From Clostridium lacusfryxellense (lineage in GTDB: Bacteria; Bacillota; Clostridia; Clostridiales; Clostridiaceae), in the NCBI RefSeq assembly GCF_018861735.1, contig NZ_JAHLEB010000027.1:1-60878 (forward strand): a stretch of 60,878 nucleotides of DNA, written 5' to 3'. The notes under the pieces were generated by a model. The model made no database searches and had not been told where the DNA came from. It saw nothing but the letters and a program-made list of their open reading frames with translations. A program made the position numbers and the translations under genes. This document shows, in pieces, positions 39,358-51,200 of the stretch (the stretch's first letter is position 1; each line of letters begins with the position of its first letter).

Positions 39358-41118
39358 CTAAACTTCAAATGCATTTACTGCCTCTGTAAGCTTTACAGCA
39401 AGACTCTTTAAGTCTTGAGTGTGGGTAACAATTTGATCTATACTTGCTAATTGCTGCTCAGTTGTAGCCGCAACTTGCTCAGTCGCTGCTGAGTTTTCTT
39501 CAGTTGAAGCTGAAAGAGTTTCTAATATTTGAATTATATCATTTTTTTCAGTTTCCATTTCAACGCTGTAACCTTTAATGCTTTTCATATCACCAGAAAT
39601 CTTACCTATTGAGCTTAATATCTGAGTGAATATATCTTTAGCATCTATTACAGCTTTACTTTGTTCTATAGCTATTGTGCTCCCAACTTCCATAGCTATA
39701 ACTGCATCTTTTGATTTTTTTTGTACTCCGTCTATCAGCTGTTTAACTTTAGATGCGGAAATAGCAGACTGCGAAGCAAGCTTTCTTACTTCTTCCGCAA
39801 CTACAGCAAATCCTTTTCCCTGTTCACCCGCTCTTGCAGCTTCTATAGCCGCATTTAGTGCAAGTAAATTTGTTTGCTCTGATATCTGGCTAATTGCCTC
39901 CGTGATTGCTCCAATTTCTATAGAGTTTCTATCAACCTCAAATATTATATCACTGACCTTGCCAGCAGCCTTTGCGTTTTCTTCTGATTTTCTTAGTAGT
40001 AACTCAATTGCCTCAAGGCCCTTACTTCCAATACCAACTGCTTCCTCTGTAGCCTCATTAGTTTTTACAGAAAGACCTGTAACAAGCTCTATTTTATCAG
40101 ATAGAATCTTAATTCGATTAACTCCATTTTGGGTTTCTATAGCTTGCTCACTTGACCCTCTTGCAATTTCATCAACAGAAGCTGCTACCTCATTAATTGC
40201 TGCTGTATTTTCATCAACAATGCCATCTAAAACCTGAGATGATTTAAATACAACACTGGCCGAGTCTTTTACTGAGCGTATTAATTCGTTTACGTTTTTA
40301 ACCATAGTATTAAATGATTCATTTAATTTACCAATTTCATCCCTGTTTCTTATATTTAAGTTTGGGATATTTAGGTTACCTGAAGCTACAATATCTACAG
40401 CTTCACCAATTTTTTTAATCGGACGTGATATGTGCTCCGCGAATAATATAATTAATGCTCCCCCAATAAGAAGAACTGCTAAGAGTACAACAAGTGTAGT
40501 CTTTAAAATTTTATTAGATCCCACATTAAAATCATTTTCATATGTTCCAGCACTAACAATCCAACCCCAATTAGGATCTGCCTTTTGATAAGTTATTTTA
40601 CTTGAAATCTTATCTGAATTAGCAATAGTCCACCAATAAGTCAAATATCCTCCGCCGCTATTACCAATTCTAATTTGCTCCTTAACAAAATATGTACCAT
40701 CTTTTTTATCTTTAAAATCTATTACGCTTTTGCCCTCTAGACTAGGATGGGCCGCTTCAACACCATCTTTAGTATATGCAAGTAGATATCCACTTTTTCC
40801 AAGACTAACATTTTTATTGATAGGCCTTGTACCGTCAGTATTTTTTTTACCTAACATATACTCGCGGGTTCTCTCTTGAGCATCTTCAAGCGTTAACTTT
40901 CCTCCGTCTACAAGCTTCTGATTTGCATCAATTACTTGTAACGTCATTTCAACACTATTTTTAAGAAGAATCTTACCACTATCTTCAAGTTCTTTTTTAG
41001 CTACCGAATAACTTATTAGTCCAAGTGCAATTACAGGTATAAGTAAAAGCATTCCTGTCACCATAATTAGCTTTGTCCTTATATTAAATCCCTTTGTTTT
41101 CTTACGTTCTTTTTTCAT
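39358..41118 (-). CDS. Methyl-accepting chemotaxis protein with single Cache sensor
   Basis: 586 residues. Helices are at about 17-38 and 203-226. The periplasmic part is an sCache_2-type sensor, with [20 protein letters not shown] near 108 and [14 protein letters not shown] near 182. HAMP and the MA domain follow, with the tip [20 protein letters not shown] near 408. Cache sensors usually bind small organic acids or amino acids; the ligand is unknown here. An SD AGAGGGGG and a sigma-D-like promoter lie upstream. Confidence 0.93.
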   Translation of the reverse strand: MKKERKKTKGFNIRTKLIMVTGMLLLIPVIALGLISYSVAKKELEDSGKILLKNSVEMTLQVIDANQKLVDGGKLTLEDAQERTREYMLGKKNTDGTRPINKNVSLGKSGYLLAYTKDGVEAAHPSLEGKSVIDFKDKKDGTYFVKEQIRIGNSGGGYLTYWWTIANSDKISSKITYQKADPNWGWIVSAGTYENDFNVGSNKILKTTLVVLLAVLLIGGALIILFAEHISRPIKKIGEAVDIVASGNLNIPNLNIRNRDEIGKLNESFNTMVKNVNELIRSVKDSASVVFKSSQVLDGIVDENTAAINEVAASVDEIARGSSEQAIETQNGVNRIKILSDKIELVTGLSVKTNEATEEAVGIGSKGLEAIELLLRKSEENAKAAGKVSDIIFEVDRNSIEIGAITEAISQISEQTNLLALNAAIEAARAGEQGKGFAVVAEEVRKLASQSAISASKVKQLIDGVQKKSKDAVIAMEVGSTIAIEQSKAVIDAKDIFTQILSSIGKISGDMKSIKGYSVEMETEKNDIIQILETLSASTEENSAATEQVAATTEQQLASIDQIVTHTQDLKSLAVKLTEAVNAFEV

Positions 41119-41151
41119 TAAGCCGAGCCCCCTCTATAATAGATCCCTTTA

Positions 41152-41179
41152 TTATCGACAGGTTATGACATTTACTTTA
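41152..41179 (-). promoter_or_regulatory. Possible sigma-D (motility) promoter of the chemoreceptor gene
   Basis: The minus strand reads TAAA (41176-41179), 16 bases, then GTCGATAA (41152-41159). This is one base off the sigma-D/FliA -10 consensus GCCGATAA, with acceptable spacing, in front of a chemotaxis gene. Confidence 0.5.
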
Positions 41180-41256
41180 TACTTTATGACAATATATATT
41201 ATTATTTTTTTGTAAAATAATTAAGCCATAGAAACTACTACGGCTTAATTAACAAT

Positions 41257-43092
41257 TTAAATTTCTTTGCTTAGCTTTTCCTTTTCCTCTAGTAACTGAT
41301 TTGTATAGAGGTTATAGTAATATCCTTTTTTCCTAATCAACTCTTTGTGATTACCAGATTCGGTAATTTCGCCATGCCTTATAACAAGAATTTTATCTGC
41401 TGATACTATAGTTGAAAGTCTATGTGCTACCACAAAGCTAGTTCTTCCACTCAAGACCCTCTCTATAGCGTTTTGTATCATTCTTTCTGTTTCTGTATCT
41501 ATAGAAGATGTTGCTTCATCAAGAACGAATAGTGCGGGGTCTGCTACTATAGCTCTGGCAAACGAGATAAGTTGTTTCTCTCCTGTAGACAAGTTTCCTC
41601 CCCCTTCACCAACCTGGGTCTCATAACCATTTTCTAGTTTACTAATAAAGTTGTGTGCATTTACAAGTTTCGCTGCATTTTCAATTTCACCTTGAGTCGC
41701 ATCAAGTTTTCCATAAATAATATTATCCCTAATAGTTCCACTAAATAAATGTGGACTTTGAAGTACATAACCAATATTTGATTGGAGCCACAATAATGAA
41801 CGCTTTCTATAATCTAGTCCATCTATTAGTATTTCTCCACTACTTGGCTCATAAAACCTACAAAGTAAATTTACTAAAGTACTTTTACCAGATCCAGTTT
41901 CACCAACTAACGCTATAGTTTCGCCTTTTTTCACTTTTAAATTAAAGTTTTGAAATACCTTTTCTCCGTTCTTATATTTAAAACATACATCTTTAAACTC
42001 AATATCTCCGCGTATTTCTTCCCAGTTTTCTCGCTTCGCATTAAATAAGTCTCCATATTTGTAAATTACATCTTTATGGTCCCATATATCTGGCTCTGTT
42101 TCTATTAAAGCTATAATTCTCTCTGCAGATGCCTGTGCATTTTGAAGTTCTGCAATTGTTGCAGCAAGGCGGCTTACTGGATCAAAAAACTGAACTGTAT
42201 ATGCAATAAACATTACAAAAGTACCATATGATAATGAATTCGCTATAACACTATTTCCGCCCAGCCACAAAACAAAACCCGCTCCAATACTTCCCATAGA
42301 TATAACAATTGGAAGAAATAGTGCAGAAAAAGTAGCTGCAGTAACTGATGAATTCCTCATATGACTTGCATCTATCTTGAATTCTTTTAAATTTTCTTCC
42401 TCTCGGACAAGAATTTTAGTAGTTTTAGCTCCTGATACCTCTTCACTAAAATCTGCAGTTAATGTTGAGTTCAATTTTCTTACTTTCCTATATGATTTTA
42501 ATATTTTCTTTTGAAAAAATATCCCTATTAAAAATAAGATTGGAACCACGCTCATACATATAAGTGTTAGTTTTACATTATTATAAAGCATTACTCCTAG
42601 AAATCCAACCATCATTGAAATGGCCCAAACCATGTCAATTAGACCCCAAGATATTATTTCACTGAGCCTTGTTACATCCGATGTCATTCTTGCCATAAGC
42701 CATCCAAGGCTTGAGGTATCATAATATGAAAATGATAACTGTTGGAGCCTCTTAAATCCAAGCTTTCTTATGTGATATGCAAGATGTGTTTCTATTTTTC
42801 CTGCATTTATTATGAATAATCTTACATTTAGTGCTTGAAAAACAACAATACAAAAATAAGCTAATGCAAAAACTATAAGACCATCTGTAGTTTTCTTAAC
42901 TATAAAGTTATCAATGGCATACCTTGTTAGAAGCGGCATAACTACATCTATTCCTGCAACCCCCACCATGAGAAACGCCAAAAACATAAGTCCATTTTTA
43001 AATTCTGAAAGATATTTAAAGAGCTTTTTCCATATACCTATATCTATTTTATCTTTTCTTTTATTTTTTTTTGCTTTATTTTTATTAACCAT
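41257..43092 (-). CDS. Heterodimeric ABC exporter subunit with catalytic glutamate (BmrD-like half)
   Basis: 611 residues: six-helix membrane domain (about 35-320) and C-terminal ATPase. Walker A is GETGSGKSTLVNLL near 400. Walker B is LFVLDEATSSID near 520, with the catalytic glutamate. The signature is altered to NLSTGEKQ. Its partner upstream has the reverse pattern, intact LSGGQ but Asp for Glu. The pair should therefore form one working and one degenerate ATP site, as in BmrC/BmrD and TM287/288. It lies 23 bases after the partner gene. It probably exports drugs or lipids. Confidence 0.92.
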   Translation of the reverse strand: MVNKNKAKKNKRKDKIDIGIWKKLFKYLSEFKNGLMFLAFLMVGVAGIDVVMPLLTRYAIDNFIVKKTTDGLIVFALAYFCIVVFQALNVRLFIINAGKIETHLAYHIRKLGFKRLQQLSFSYYDTSSLGWLMARMTSDVTRLSEIISWGLIDMVWAISMMVGFLGVMLYNNVKLTLICMSVVPILFLIGIFFQKKILKSYRKVRKLNSTLTADFSEEVSGAKTTKILVREEENLKEFKIDASHMRNSSVTAATFSALFLPIVISMGSIGAGFVLWLGGNSVIANSLSYGTFVMFIAYTVQFFDPVSRLAATIAELQNAQASAERIIALIETEPDIWDHKDVIYKYGDLFNAKRENWEEIRGDIEFKDVCFKYKNGEKVFQNFNLKVKKGETIALVGETGSGKSTLVNLLCRFYEPSSGEILIDGLDYRKRSLLWLQSNIGYVLQSPHLFSGTIRDNIIYGKLDATQGEIENAAKLVNAHNFISKLENGYETQVGEGGGNLSTGEKQLISFARAIVADPALFVLDEATSSIDTETERMIQNAIERVLSGRTSFVVAHRLSTIVSADKILVIRHGEITESGNHKELIRKKGYYYNLYTNQLLEEKEKLSKEI

Positions 43093-43115
43093 AATTTATC
43101 TCCCTTTTACTTCCT

Positions 43116-44906
43116 TTATACCTGCTCATCATCGTCAAGTACATCTAGTGACGTCTGGATATCCCATATTCTTTTATAAATACCATCTTTATTAATAAGG
43201 GTTTCGTGGTCGCCTATCTCTTCAATAATTCCGTGATTTAAAACTATGATTTTATCTGCATCCATAACTGTCGAAATTCTATGAGAAATTATAAATGTTG
43301 TGTTATCTTTACTTCTATGTTTAAGTTGCTTCCTTATAATTCTATCAGTCTGCGTATCCACTGCACTTAATGAATCATCAAATATTAATATAGGCATATC
43401 CTTTAAAAGTGTCCTTGCAATAGCTACCCTTTGCCTTTGTCCTCCTGACAATGTAACACCCTTTTCTCCAACTATTGTGTCATACCCCTTCTCAAAAGAT
43501 GTAATAACATTATGAACGGCAGCTACTGTAGCTGCATTATGTATTTCAATATCTCCAGAATGCAATTTGGCCATTTTTATATTTTCCTTAATAGTTCTTG
43601 AATAAAGAAAAGGTTCCTGAAGTACTATTCCAACATTACTTCTCATATGCTTTCTTTCGATGTCCTTAAGCTCTACTCCATCAACCTTTATAGAGCCACT
43701 ATAGTCATAAAGTCTTAATAATAGATGTACTAGTGATGATTTACCAGATCCTGTTGGTCCAACTATAGCAACAGTTTCACCTTTTTTCACTGAAAAAGTT
43801 ATATCTCTCAAAATTTTATTACCCTTCTCATATTCAAAGTTAACATTTTCAAAACTTATATTACCTTTAATTTCACTCTTTAATGCTTTCCCATATTCTT
43901 GTTCTACGGGAGTTTCAAGGATGTTTGTTATTCTACCAAGCGATACTGACATCTTTCCCATATCCGAAAGAATCCTTCCTAGTTGCCTTACTGGCCATAA
44001 TAACATTCCCTCATAAGTATTAAATACAACCAAAGTACCTAAACTTATATCTCCATTTACCGCAAAATATATACCCGATACTAATACTAAACCTATTTGA
44101 GTCATGCAAAGCACATCTGATGTAGACCAATAACTTGCTAAAAGCTTTACTAATTTAAAATTTAAATCTCTATATTTCATATTTTCTTTTTCATATTTTT
44201 CAATCTCAAAGCTCTGTCTTCCAAATGCCTTAACTACCCTGACACCACTTAAATTTTCTTGAAGAACTGTTGTTAAAACTCCTTCTTGCGCATCTGATTT
44301 TTCAAAGGTATTCTTAACTTTATAAAAAAACACATATGAATATATAAATATAAATGGAACTACTAGCATTGCTATAACTGTCATTGTTTTATTAAGTGAT
44401 AACATCATTATAATTGCGAATATTACAATAAAAAATGCTCTTCCTATTTCCACCATTTGCGTAGCAAAGAATTTCCTAACAGTATCCACATCAGATGTAC
44501 ATCTTTGAATGAGATCTCCAGATTCTGATTTTACATGATATCCATATGGTAGATTCTGAATATGATCATAAAGATTCACTCTCATATTTTTAGCTATGTT
44601 TTCAGAAGCCCTAGCAGAAAAATTTCCGCTTAAGAATAAGAATATCCCTCGCATACATGTTAATGTAATGAGAATCAAAGCACATATCCATAGATTTGCC
44701 CAAAGTACCTTTGTGCCACCCAGTAGTAAAACCAGCTTTTGCATAGCTAATGGAACATCCATAGGTTTGTTACCAATTACTGAATCTATTGTTACTTTTA
44801 TAACCATAGGTTCTAGCATTGCTATAAATGTAGCTGCTGCTACTGATAGTATTGCAGTAATATACAATGATCTGTTTCCTCTAGTTAAATTTAAAAGTTT
44901 GTTCAT
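43116..44906 (-). CDS. Heterodimeric ABC exporter subunit with degenerate Walker B (BmrC-like half)
   Basis: 596 residues: membrane domain (about 15-310) then ATPase. Walker A is GPTGSGKSSLVHLL near 380. The signature TLSGGQRQRVAIAR is canonical. Walker B is ILIFDDSLSAVD, with Asp in place of the catalytic Glu. This is the non-hydrolysing half of the heterodimer completed by the next gene. SD AAGGAGGG lies upstream of the ATG. No regulator gene adjoins it. Confidence 0.92.
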   Translation of the reverse strand: MNKLLNLTRGNRSLYITAILSVAAATFIAMLEPMVIKVTIDSVIGNKPMDVPLAMQKLVLLLGGTKVLWANLWICALILITLTCMRGIFLFLSGNFSARASENIAKNMRVNLYDHIQNLPYGYHVKSESGDLIQRCTSDVDTVRKFFATQMVEIGRAFFIVIFAIIMMLSLNKTMTVIAMLVVPFIFIYSYVFFYKVKNTFEKSDAQEGVLTTVLQENLSGVRVVKAFGRQSFEIEKYEKENMKYRDLNFKLVKLLASYWSTSDVLCMTQIGLVLVSGIYFAVNGDISLGTLVVFNTYEGMLLWPVRQLGRILSDMGKMSVSLGRITNILETPVEQEYGKALKSEIKGNISFENVNFEYEKGNKILRDITFSVKKGETVAIVGPTGSGKSSLVHLLLRLYDYSGSIKVDGVELKDIERKHMRSNVGIVLQEPFLYSRTIKENIKMAKLHSGDIEIHNAATVAAVHNVITSFEKGYDTIVGEKGVTLSGGQRQRVAIARTLLKDMPILIFDDSLSAVDTQTDRIIRKQLKHRSKDNTTFIISHRISTVMDADKIIVLNHGIIEEIGDHETLINKDGIYKRIWDIQTSLDVLDDDEQV

Positions 44907-45002
44907 GAAATTTCCCTCCTTGTGTAGCTACATAACAAGTCCCTATTTTTCTTACTTGCTATTTCTAATTATACAATAAATAATATGTTTTTTAAATTTA
45001 AA

Positions 45003-45030
45003 AGCCGAAGAATAAAAATTCTTCGGCATA
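45003..45030 (-). terminator. Terminator of chemoreceptor gene beyond the repeat array
   Basis: GCCGAAGAA pairs with TTCTTCGGC (loop TAAAAA) and, on the minus strand, runs into CTTTTAAATTTAAA. The tandem repeat array lies between this hairpin and the stop codon. Confidence 0.8.
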
Positions 45031-45032
45031 AT

Positions 45033-45152
45033 TACTAATTAAAATTCAAACATACTAATTAAAATTCATACTTACTAATTAAAATTCAAACTTACTAATT
45101 AAAATTCAAACTTACTAATTAAAATTCAAACTTACTAATTAAAATTCAAACT
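45033..45152. repeat. 20-bp tandem repeat, six copies, spanning the 3' end of a chemoreceptor gene
   Basis: The unit ACTAATTAAAATTCAAACTT repeats six times with exact 20-bp period, the two copies farthest from the gene carrying single changes. On the minus strand the last unit supplies the codons for KFEF and the stop, so each copy repeats the stop-codon region. Because 20 is not a multiple of 3, successive copies fall in different frames. The array forms the 3' untranslated region up to the terminator. Confidence 0.9.
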
Positions 45153-47250
45153 TATCAATTAGATTTTTTAGATTACTTGAATCATCACTTAGATTTTCTG
45201 CAAGTGCATATATTTCAGCGCTAACAATTACTTGACTTTCTAGTGATGCTGTAACTTCCTCAGTGGAAGCTGTATTTTTTTGTGATATATCTGAAATTTT
45301 ATTTACACTTTTATTTAATACCTCTTTGTCTCTATCTATTATTTCTATCGAGTTTTTCGTGTTGCCCATAGAAACTAATATATTCTCTGTTGAGATTTTT
45401 ATTAAACTAAATGCATTAACAGTTTTGCTCACTTGTTCTAACTCCTTATTAAAAAGAACTTGCGCACTAGAAGAAATATTAATTGATTTTTTTATTGATG
45501 TATTTACATTATCAATAATACTTTTTATTTGTAGCGCTGAGGCTCTTGACTCCTCTGCAAGTTTTCTTATTTCATTTGCAACTACTGAGAATCCTCTTCC
45601 AGCGTCACCTGCTCTCGCGGCTTCTATTGAAGCATTTAATGCAAGCAAGTTAGTTTGCACTGTTATATTATTTATTTTGTCAAGTATTCCTATTATATCT
45701 TTTGTGTTATTACTTAAGTCATTAATTGTATCCGTTACCATTACCATCGCTTTTGAATTATTATTTGATGTCTCACTTAAGGTATTTATAGCTTCATTAT
45801 TTTTATTAATGATATCAACAGATTCACTTGTAGCTTTATTTACATCATTTAATCCACCTACAGCTTTATTAATCTCAGAATTAAAATTATATGAGATTTC
45901 TACACATCTTATTGCTTCCTCAGTTTGGTTTGTAGATCCACATGCAATTTCCCCTGCAGCCGCACTAATCGACTCAGATGACATATTTAAATCTTCACAT
46001 ATACTTAATAACTTTATAGCTGAATTATTTGTTTTGTCAGTAATTCTAGCTGTTGTTAAAATCATATCTTTTAAGTTTAATACCATTTTATTAAAGTACG
46101 TACTTAATTCATTAATCTCCAAAATTTTATATTTCTCAGATTTCACTAAAAAACTACCTCTAGATAACGTCTTCGTAAGCTCTATAATATCATTTATAGG
46201 TTTTGTAATCTGGAGCGTTGTAAAAAATGACACAATACAAGATAATATTATACATACAGCCATTATAATTAAGATATATACCCCTATACTACTTGCCATT
46301 GAATAAAGCTCATTGTGAGGTACTACAGCAACAAATTTCCACTCTGTTTTTTCCGATGTAGAAAATACACCAAACATATTTTTATTTTGAGCCTTATATG
46401 TAAAAGATCCCTCTTTCGCACTTTTTATTTTAGGCAAATATTCTTCACTTGCTTTTTTACCTATTTGATCTTTCTTTTTACTTGTTATTATATCTCCGTT
46501 TTTATTAACAATAAGCATAAAACCATTTTTGCCAATTTGAGTATCTATAAGTGTAGATGTAAGTACATTAAGGTCTACATCAATTTTTAATACTCCACAG
46601 TTTATACCACTATTAAGGTCCTTTATAACGCGAACTTGACTAATAACCATTTCTTTTTTAGCATTTAATGAAGGTTTTGTCCATATTGATCCTCCATCAA
46701 GCTCAATAGCTTTTTTATACCACTCTTCTCCCTTTGCCTTTTCAATATCTTCATCGGCAACATTTCCTGAATTCGATGCCCCTGACAGTTTCTTATCGTT
46801 ATATATGTATATATTTTTAATATGCTCAGAATTAGTAGCATTTAAAGATTGAAGATAATCAGAAATCTCCTTTTTTCTTACAAGCCCATCATATACATCA
46901 CCAATAGGTTCTATAAACAAGTTAGTATACTTAGGATTAGATAATATTTGCACAGATACATTTTCAACATTCCTATTAACTAGTTCAATATAGTTTTTAT
47001 TTTGATTCAAAATCTGATCAGTTGATTGTTTAAATTCCTGCGTTACCTTGGATTTCATTATAAAAAATATTACCAGTCCCAAAAATAATAAAGAGAAAAA
47101 AACAATTGCCGTTGTAGTAGAAACTAGCTTTCTTAGTAAGCTCTTTTTTACAAGTAATTGTTTAAAAACGTTTTCATTTGTGCTTTTATTCTTTATTTCA
47201 CCTCTCTTTTTACTTTTTATTTCACCCTTTCTTTTAATTCTCACTTTCAT
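45139..47250 (-). CDS. Methyl-accepting chemotaxis protein with double Cache sensor
   Basis: 703 residues. A very basic cytoplasmic N-terminus ([17 protein letters not shown]) is followed by a helix at about 43-68. A dCache_1-like extracellular domain covers about 70-325, with [21 protein letters not shown] near 205. A second helix is near 328-350. HAMP and the signalling domain follow, with the tip [20 protein letters not shown] near 535 and [17 protein letters not shown]. Double Cache domains commonly bind amino acids or amines. Its last codons and stop are part of a 20-bp tandem repeat. SD GAGGGGGG. Confidence 0.92.
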   Translation of the reverse strand: MKVRIKRKGEIKSKKRGEIKNKSTNENVFKQLLVKKSLLRKLVSTTTAIVFFSLLFLGLVIFFIMKSKVTQEFKQSTDQILNQNKNYIELVNRNVENVSVQILSNPKYTNLFIEPIGDVYDGLVRKKEISDYLQSLNATNSEHIKNIYIYNDKKLSGASNSGNVADEDIEKAKGEEWYKKAIELDGGSIWTKPSLNAKKEMVISQVRVIKDLNSGINCGVLKIDVDLNVLTSTLIDTQIGKNGFMLIVNKNGDIITSKKKDQIGKKASEEYLPKIKSAKEGSFTYKAQNKNMFGVFSTSEKTEWKFVAVVPHNELYSMASSIGVYILIIMAVCIILSCIVSFFTTLQITKPINDIIELTKTLSRGSFLVKSEKYKILEINELSTYFNKMVLNLKDMILTTARITDKTNNSAIKLLSICEDLNMSSESISAAAGEIACGSTNQTEEAIRCVEISYNFNSEINKAVGGLNDVNKATSESVDIINKNNEAINTLSETSNNNSKAMVMVTDTINDLSNNTKDIIGILDKINNITVQTNLLALNASIEAARAGDAGRGFSVVANEIRKLAEESRASALQIKSIIDNVNTSIKKSINISSSAQVLFNKELEQVSKTVNAFSLIKISTENILVSMGNTKNSIEIIDRDKEVLNKSVNKISDISQKNTASTEEVTASLESQVIVSAEIYALAENLSDDSSNLKNLIDKFEF

Positions 47251-47388
47251 ACTAGGAACCCCCCTCTGTCCCCTTTATTATAGTATTACTAATAGTAATT
47301 AATCCATTGGTTAAGTTTACATATTTTTTTTATAATATTTGTACTAAATTACAAATATTATATTTGCATCTAAATTCACTAAAGTTTT

Positions 47389-48201
47389 TTACTTTCTATT
47401 TAAATATTTTCTAGTTTCCTCTTCAGCGTTATTATACGCTGTGCTCATTTTACATCTAAACTCATCCTCACTAGCGCAGAATTCTGGAATTCCTAGTGTT
47501 TTTATAACACCGTGCTTAACTTCGGGCGTTAAATAAGAAAATGACATATCTAGTTCCTCAATATCTAGCCTATTAAAACTTTCAAACTCTCTTTTTAAGT
47601 CTTCAATTGTTTTTCTTGATCTGCGGTGTATCCTTGCTTTTCTTTTAATCGTATCGCCCTCGCTGCCACTTCTTAAAGTTCTAAGCGCCTTTAAAAACTG
47701 CTGCTTATCCATTCCTCTCAGTTTTAAAATTACAAATGGGTCCTTATCAAATTCAAGCCCAAGCATATAATGCACTGCAGCAATGTGTTTGCATGGATTT
47801 GCAGTATCGCCACATGAACACTGCGTAATTAAATGTATTTGTTTTTTAGGAAAAAGAGAAACCTTTGCTTCTTTAAAAGCTTCTTCTATATTTTCAGGCA
47901 TCTCCCCATTTAGAAGTTTTGCACAAAAAATAGCTTTTCTAGCCATGATATTCATAATTTTTTCCCACTCAATCGGTGTAAAACTATCAAGTTCCATACT
48001 TACTTTATAAGGCTCTGATCTACCACCCTGAACTAAAGCATTAATTTCGCCTTTTGAAATATCTATGCTCAGTACGTTGCCAGCTCTTGCATATTCTCGT
48101 CCTTTATCAACTCTAGAACTTATTGTAAAACTAGAAATTGCATTATTCCACTTCTTAGACCACCAATTGCTACCAAACTCGTTTCTTATTCTTCCAGTCA
48201 A
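47389..48201 (-). CDS. Stand-alone SWIM zinc-finger protein
   Basis: 270 residues. SWIM finger ligands are C128-x-C130 and C137-x-H139, in TQCSCGDTANPCKHI. The N-terminal motif WWSKKWNNAI is common in SWIM partners of bacterial SNF2 proteins. Start is TTG at 48201, with AAGGAG 11 bases upstream, because the nearer ATG runs directly into a stop. It follows the SNF2 helicase gene by 32 bases. Probably it supplies in trans the DNA- or protein-binding finger that the helicase at 17.1-20.1 kb carries in cis. Confidence 0.82.
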   Translation of the reverse strand: MTGRIRNEFGSNWWSKKWNNAISSFTISSRVDKGREYARAGNVLSIDISKGEINALVQGGRSEPYKVSMELDSFTPIEWEKIMNIMARKAIFCAKLLNGEMPENIEEAFKEAKVSLFPKKQIHLITQCSCGDTANPCKHIAAVHYMLGLEFDKDPFVILKLRGMDKQQFLKALRTLRSGSEGDTIKRKARIHRRSRKTIEDLKREFESFNRLDIEELDMSFSYLTPEVKHGVIKTLGIPEFCASEDEFRCKMSTAYNNAEEETRKYLNRK

Positions 48202-48233
48202 AAAGTCACATCTCCTTGCCTCTAGGTTAACTT

Positions 48234-51200
48234 TTAATTATACTCTTTATTATCATGTTCTAATACAAATAGTTCTCTAAGCTCAATATTGCTCATCTCA
48301 GATATCCAATTTTCATTAGTTGAAACTACACTTTCGGCAAGTGCCTGTTTTCGTTCTAGCATTTGATCAATTTTTTCTTCTAGTGTCCCCATGCATATAA
48401 ATTTATGCACATGGACGTTCTTAAGTTGCCCTATTCTAAATGCCCTATCTGTTGCTTGATTTTCTACTGCCGGGTTCCACCATCTATCAAAATGAAACAC
48501 ATGATTAGCTTTTGTTAGGTTTAACCCAAGTCCACCAGCCTTTAAAGATAATATAAATACCATAGGTTCATTGCCGTCGCCTTGGAAAATATCAATTAGC
48601 TCTTCCCTTTTCTTTCGGCTTGTTCCCCCATGCAGAAATAATGTTCTTACTCCTAATTTTTTTTCAATCTCCGTTTCTAATATGTGTCCCATTTCAGCAA
48701 ACTGCGTAAATACTAATGACCTATCACCTTCTTCTACAACAACCTCGAGCATTTCAAGAAGCCTATCAAGTTTTCCAGATCGTCCTTCTATATCACCGTT
48801 GTCCTTTAAAAATTGAACAGGATGATTACAAATTTGCTTAAATTTTGTTAATGAGGAAATAATAAGTCCTCGCCTTCTAATGCCTTCAGAGCTATCAATT
48901 TTATTTAAACAATCCTTCACAACAGCTTGATATAACGTCGCCTGCTCAGTTGTTAGCGATGCATACTCCTTAGTTTCAATTTTCTCTGGTAAATCTTTAA
49001 TAATGTTTTTATCAGTTTTGAGCCTTCTTAGCACAAAGGGTGATATTATTTTTTTCAGCTTATTACTTTTTTTAGGATCTCCATCTCTTTCAATAGGAAT
49101 TGCGAATTCACTTCTAAATGTTGACCAATTGTACAAATATCCTTTATTCAAAAAGTCCATAATAGACCATAAATCTGAAAGTCTGTTTTCAACTGGTGTT
49201 CCTGTTAATGCAACTTTATATTCAGCTTTAAGAGTTTTTATATATTGAGTTTGTTTTGAAGCACTATTTTTAATATTTTGAGCCTCATCCAATATAATCC
49301 CTGCCCATTCTTCCTTTTGGAATAAATCCTTATCTCTTACTATTAGAGCATAGGTTGTAATAACTACTTCATTTTTATGTATTTCCGCACTAAAATCTTC
49401 ATAACTCCACCTACTATTTCCATGATGAATTGCCGCTTTAAGATTGGGTGCAAATTTTTCAATTTCTCTTTCCCAATTTCCAACAACGGAAGTAGGACAT
49501 ATTATTAAAGTAGGTTTATCCGTTAGGCCCTTTTCCCTCTCGTAAAGCATAAGACATATGCTTTGTACTGTTTTACCAAGCCCCATATCATCAGCTAGGC
49601 AAGCACCTATACCATGATTACGTAAGAAGGTTAACCAAGAGAATCCTCTTTTTTGATATTCACGAAGAGTACCCCTAAACCCTAATGGAATATCAACCTC
49701 TTCTATATTATTCAAATTAAACAGCTGCTCAAAAAAATGGCCCACTGCTTCTTGATTATCTATAGTCTCAACGCTTACTCCAGGAATTATTTCCTCTTCA
49801 CTCAAATTAAGTCTTAATAATTCTCCTACTGGAATCTTACCATTTAAGCCTTTGTTCATTTTCATCTTGGAAAGTGTTTTAATTTGATGTATATCAACTT
49901 GAACCCATTGACCTCTTAATTGAATAAATGGCACTTTCAAATTTGATATCTTCTCAAATTCTTTTTCACTTATTTCATTGCCATTCAACGCAAGTTTCCA
50001 ATCATATTCAAGAATAGTATCCATATTAAATGTACTTTTCGCTGCCGAATTAGTATTTACAACTCGGTTTTTATCTTTTAGTTTCACTGAAAGTCTTGAC
50101 GGCTTTTTCCACCAAGCTGGTGCAATAATTCCAAATCCCTTTTCATTTAAGAAATATGCCGATTCTCTTAAAAATGAGTAGGCCTCCTCCACGGAAAGCT
50201 TACATTCTACAGGTACTGCATCATATAAACTTCTTTCAATAGGGATAAAGACTTTTGCTGCAACAGCTAAATCCTCTAGTAGCCTTTCTTGAGGATTATT
50301 AAATTTTTTATTTAAATATGTTATAGTATCAACTGATTCCTCAAATATCATTTTTGCCGGGAGCATAAGACTAGGATCATCCTTTGCCTGAAGTAGATAT
50401 TCAAGTGTCCAGTCCTCTTCACGAGCAGGTGGATTAACCTTAAAACACGTACGAAATTTAAATTTACTATTTTTTATTTTTATAGGTTCTATCCATTTCT
50501 TATACTCATTTAACATTTTAATCTGACCACTTGTATCAACTGGTATCTCAGGTAACTCTGAAAAAAGTGAATGCATCCAAGTACTACTTAAATTGCTAAA
50601 ATTATTTTCTAAGAAATCATTATCTTCATTGATATTAGTGCAGCTACTTCTTACCATACTATCAATCATAGAATCCATGAAACTACTTACTAATCTAGTA
50701 CTATTAGTGTATATGAATTCCTGATTTTCCAAATGAAAATATGCTTTACAAGTCGTCGGCATATTGTTGCATAAAACCTTCTTTTTATCAATATACTCTG
50801 GGTCACTTGTGTGCCATCTCCACTGAGAATTAACTTTGTTATTTACTCTATCAATAACAAGTGACGGCAAATATTTGTGTTTAATTATTAACTCTGCCGT
50901 AAATCTAGCCACTGTAATCCAAAACTTTAGTTCTCCTGATAATTCTATTTGTTCTAGATTATTTTTATCTATGTTTAAAATCATATCAAATGCATCTAAA
51001 TTATTAAAAGTAATTCCTCTAATTTCCCTCTTAAGAAGTTCTTTAGATTCAAAATTATATTTATATTTCCCGTATTTCATTTCTAGAGCAGAATCACTTA
51101 TTTTATTATGTAATTCTATAACTGAAGCCATCTCTTCATATAGTGGAAGTGCATTTTTAGGTTTCCTACCTCTTCTTACACATTTAGTTTCTCCACTCTG

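Noticed and set aside
39626-40237. 203-codon plus-strand frame opposite the sCache chemoreceptor
   Set aside because: Antisense shadow of a strongly biased coding region. The composition is Ser/Ala-rich without known domains and no SD precedes it.
45033-45152. CRISPR-like regular repeats
   Set aside because: The 20-bp units are directly adjacent with no spacers, and they derive from the end of the neighbouring gene. It is a tandem repeat, not a CRISPR array.
45263-46306. 347-codon plus-strand frame opposite the dCache chemoreceptor
   Set aside because: Long but antisense to a clear chemoreceptor, with no SD and no recognisable family. It is a by-product of codon bias.
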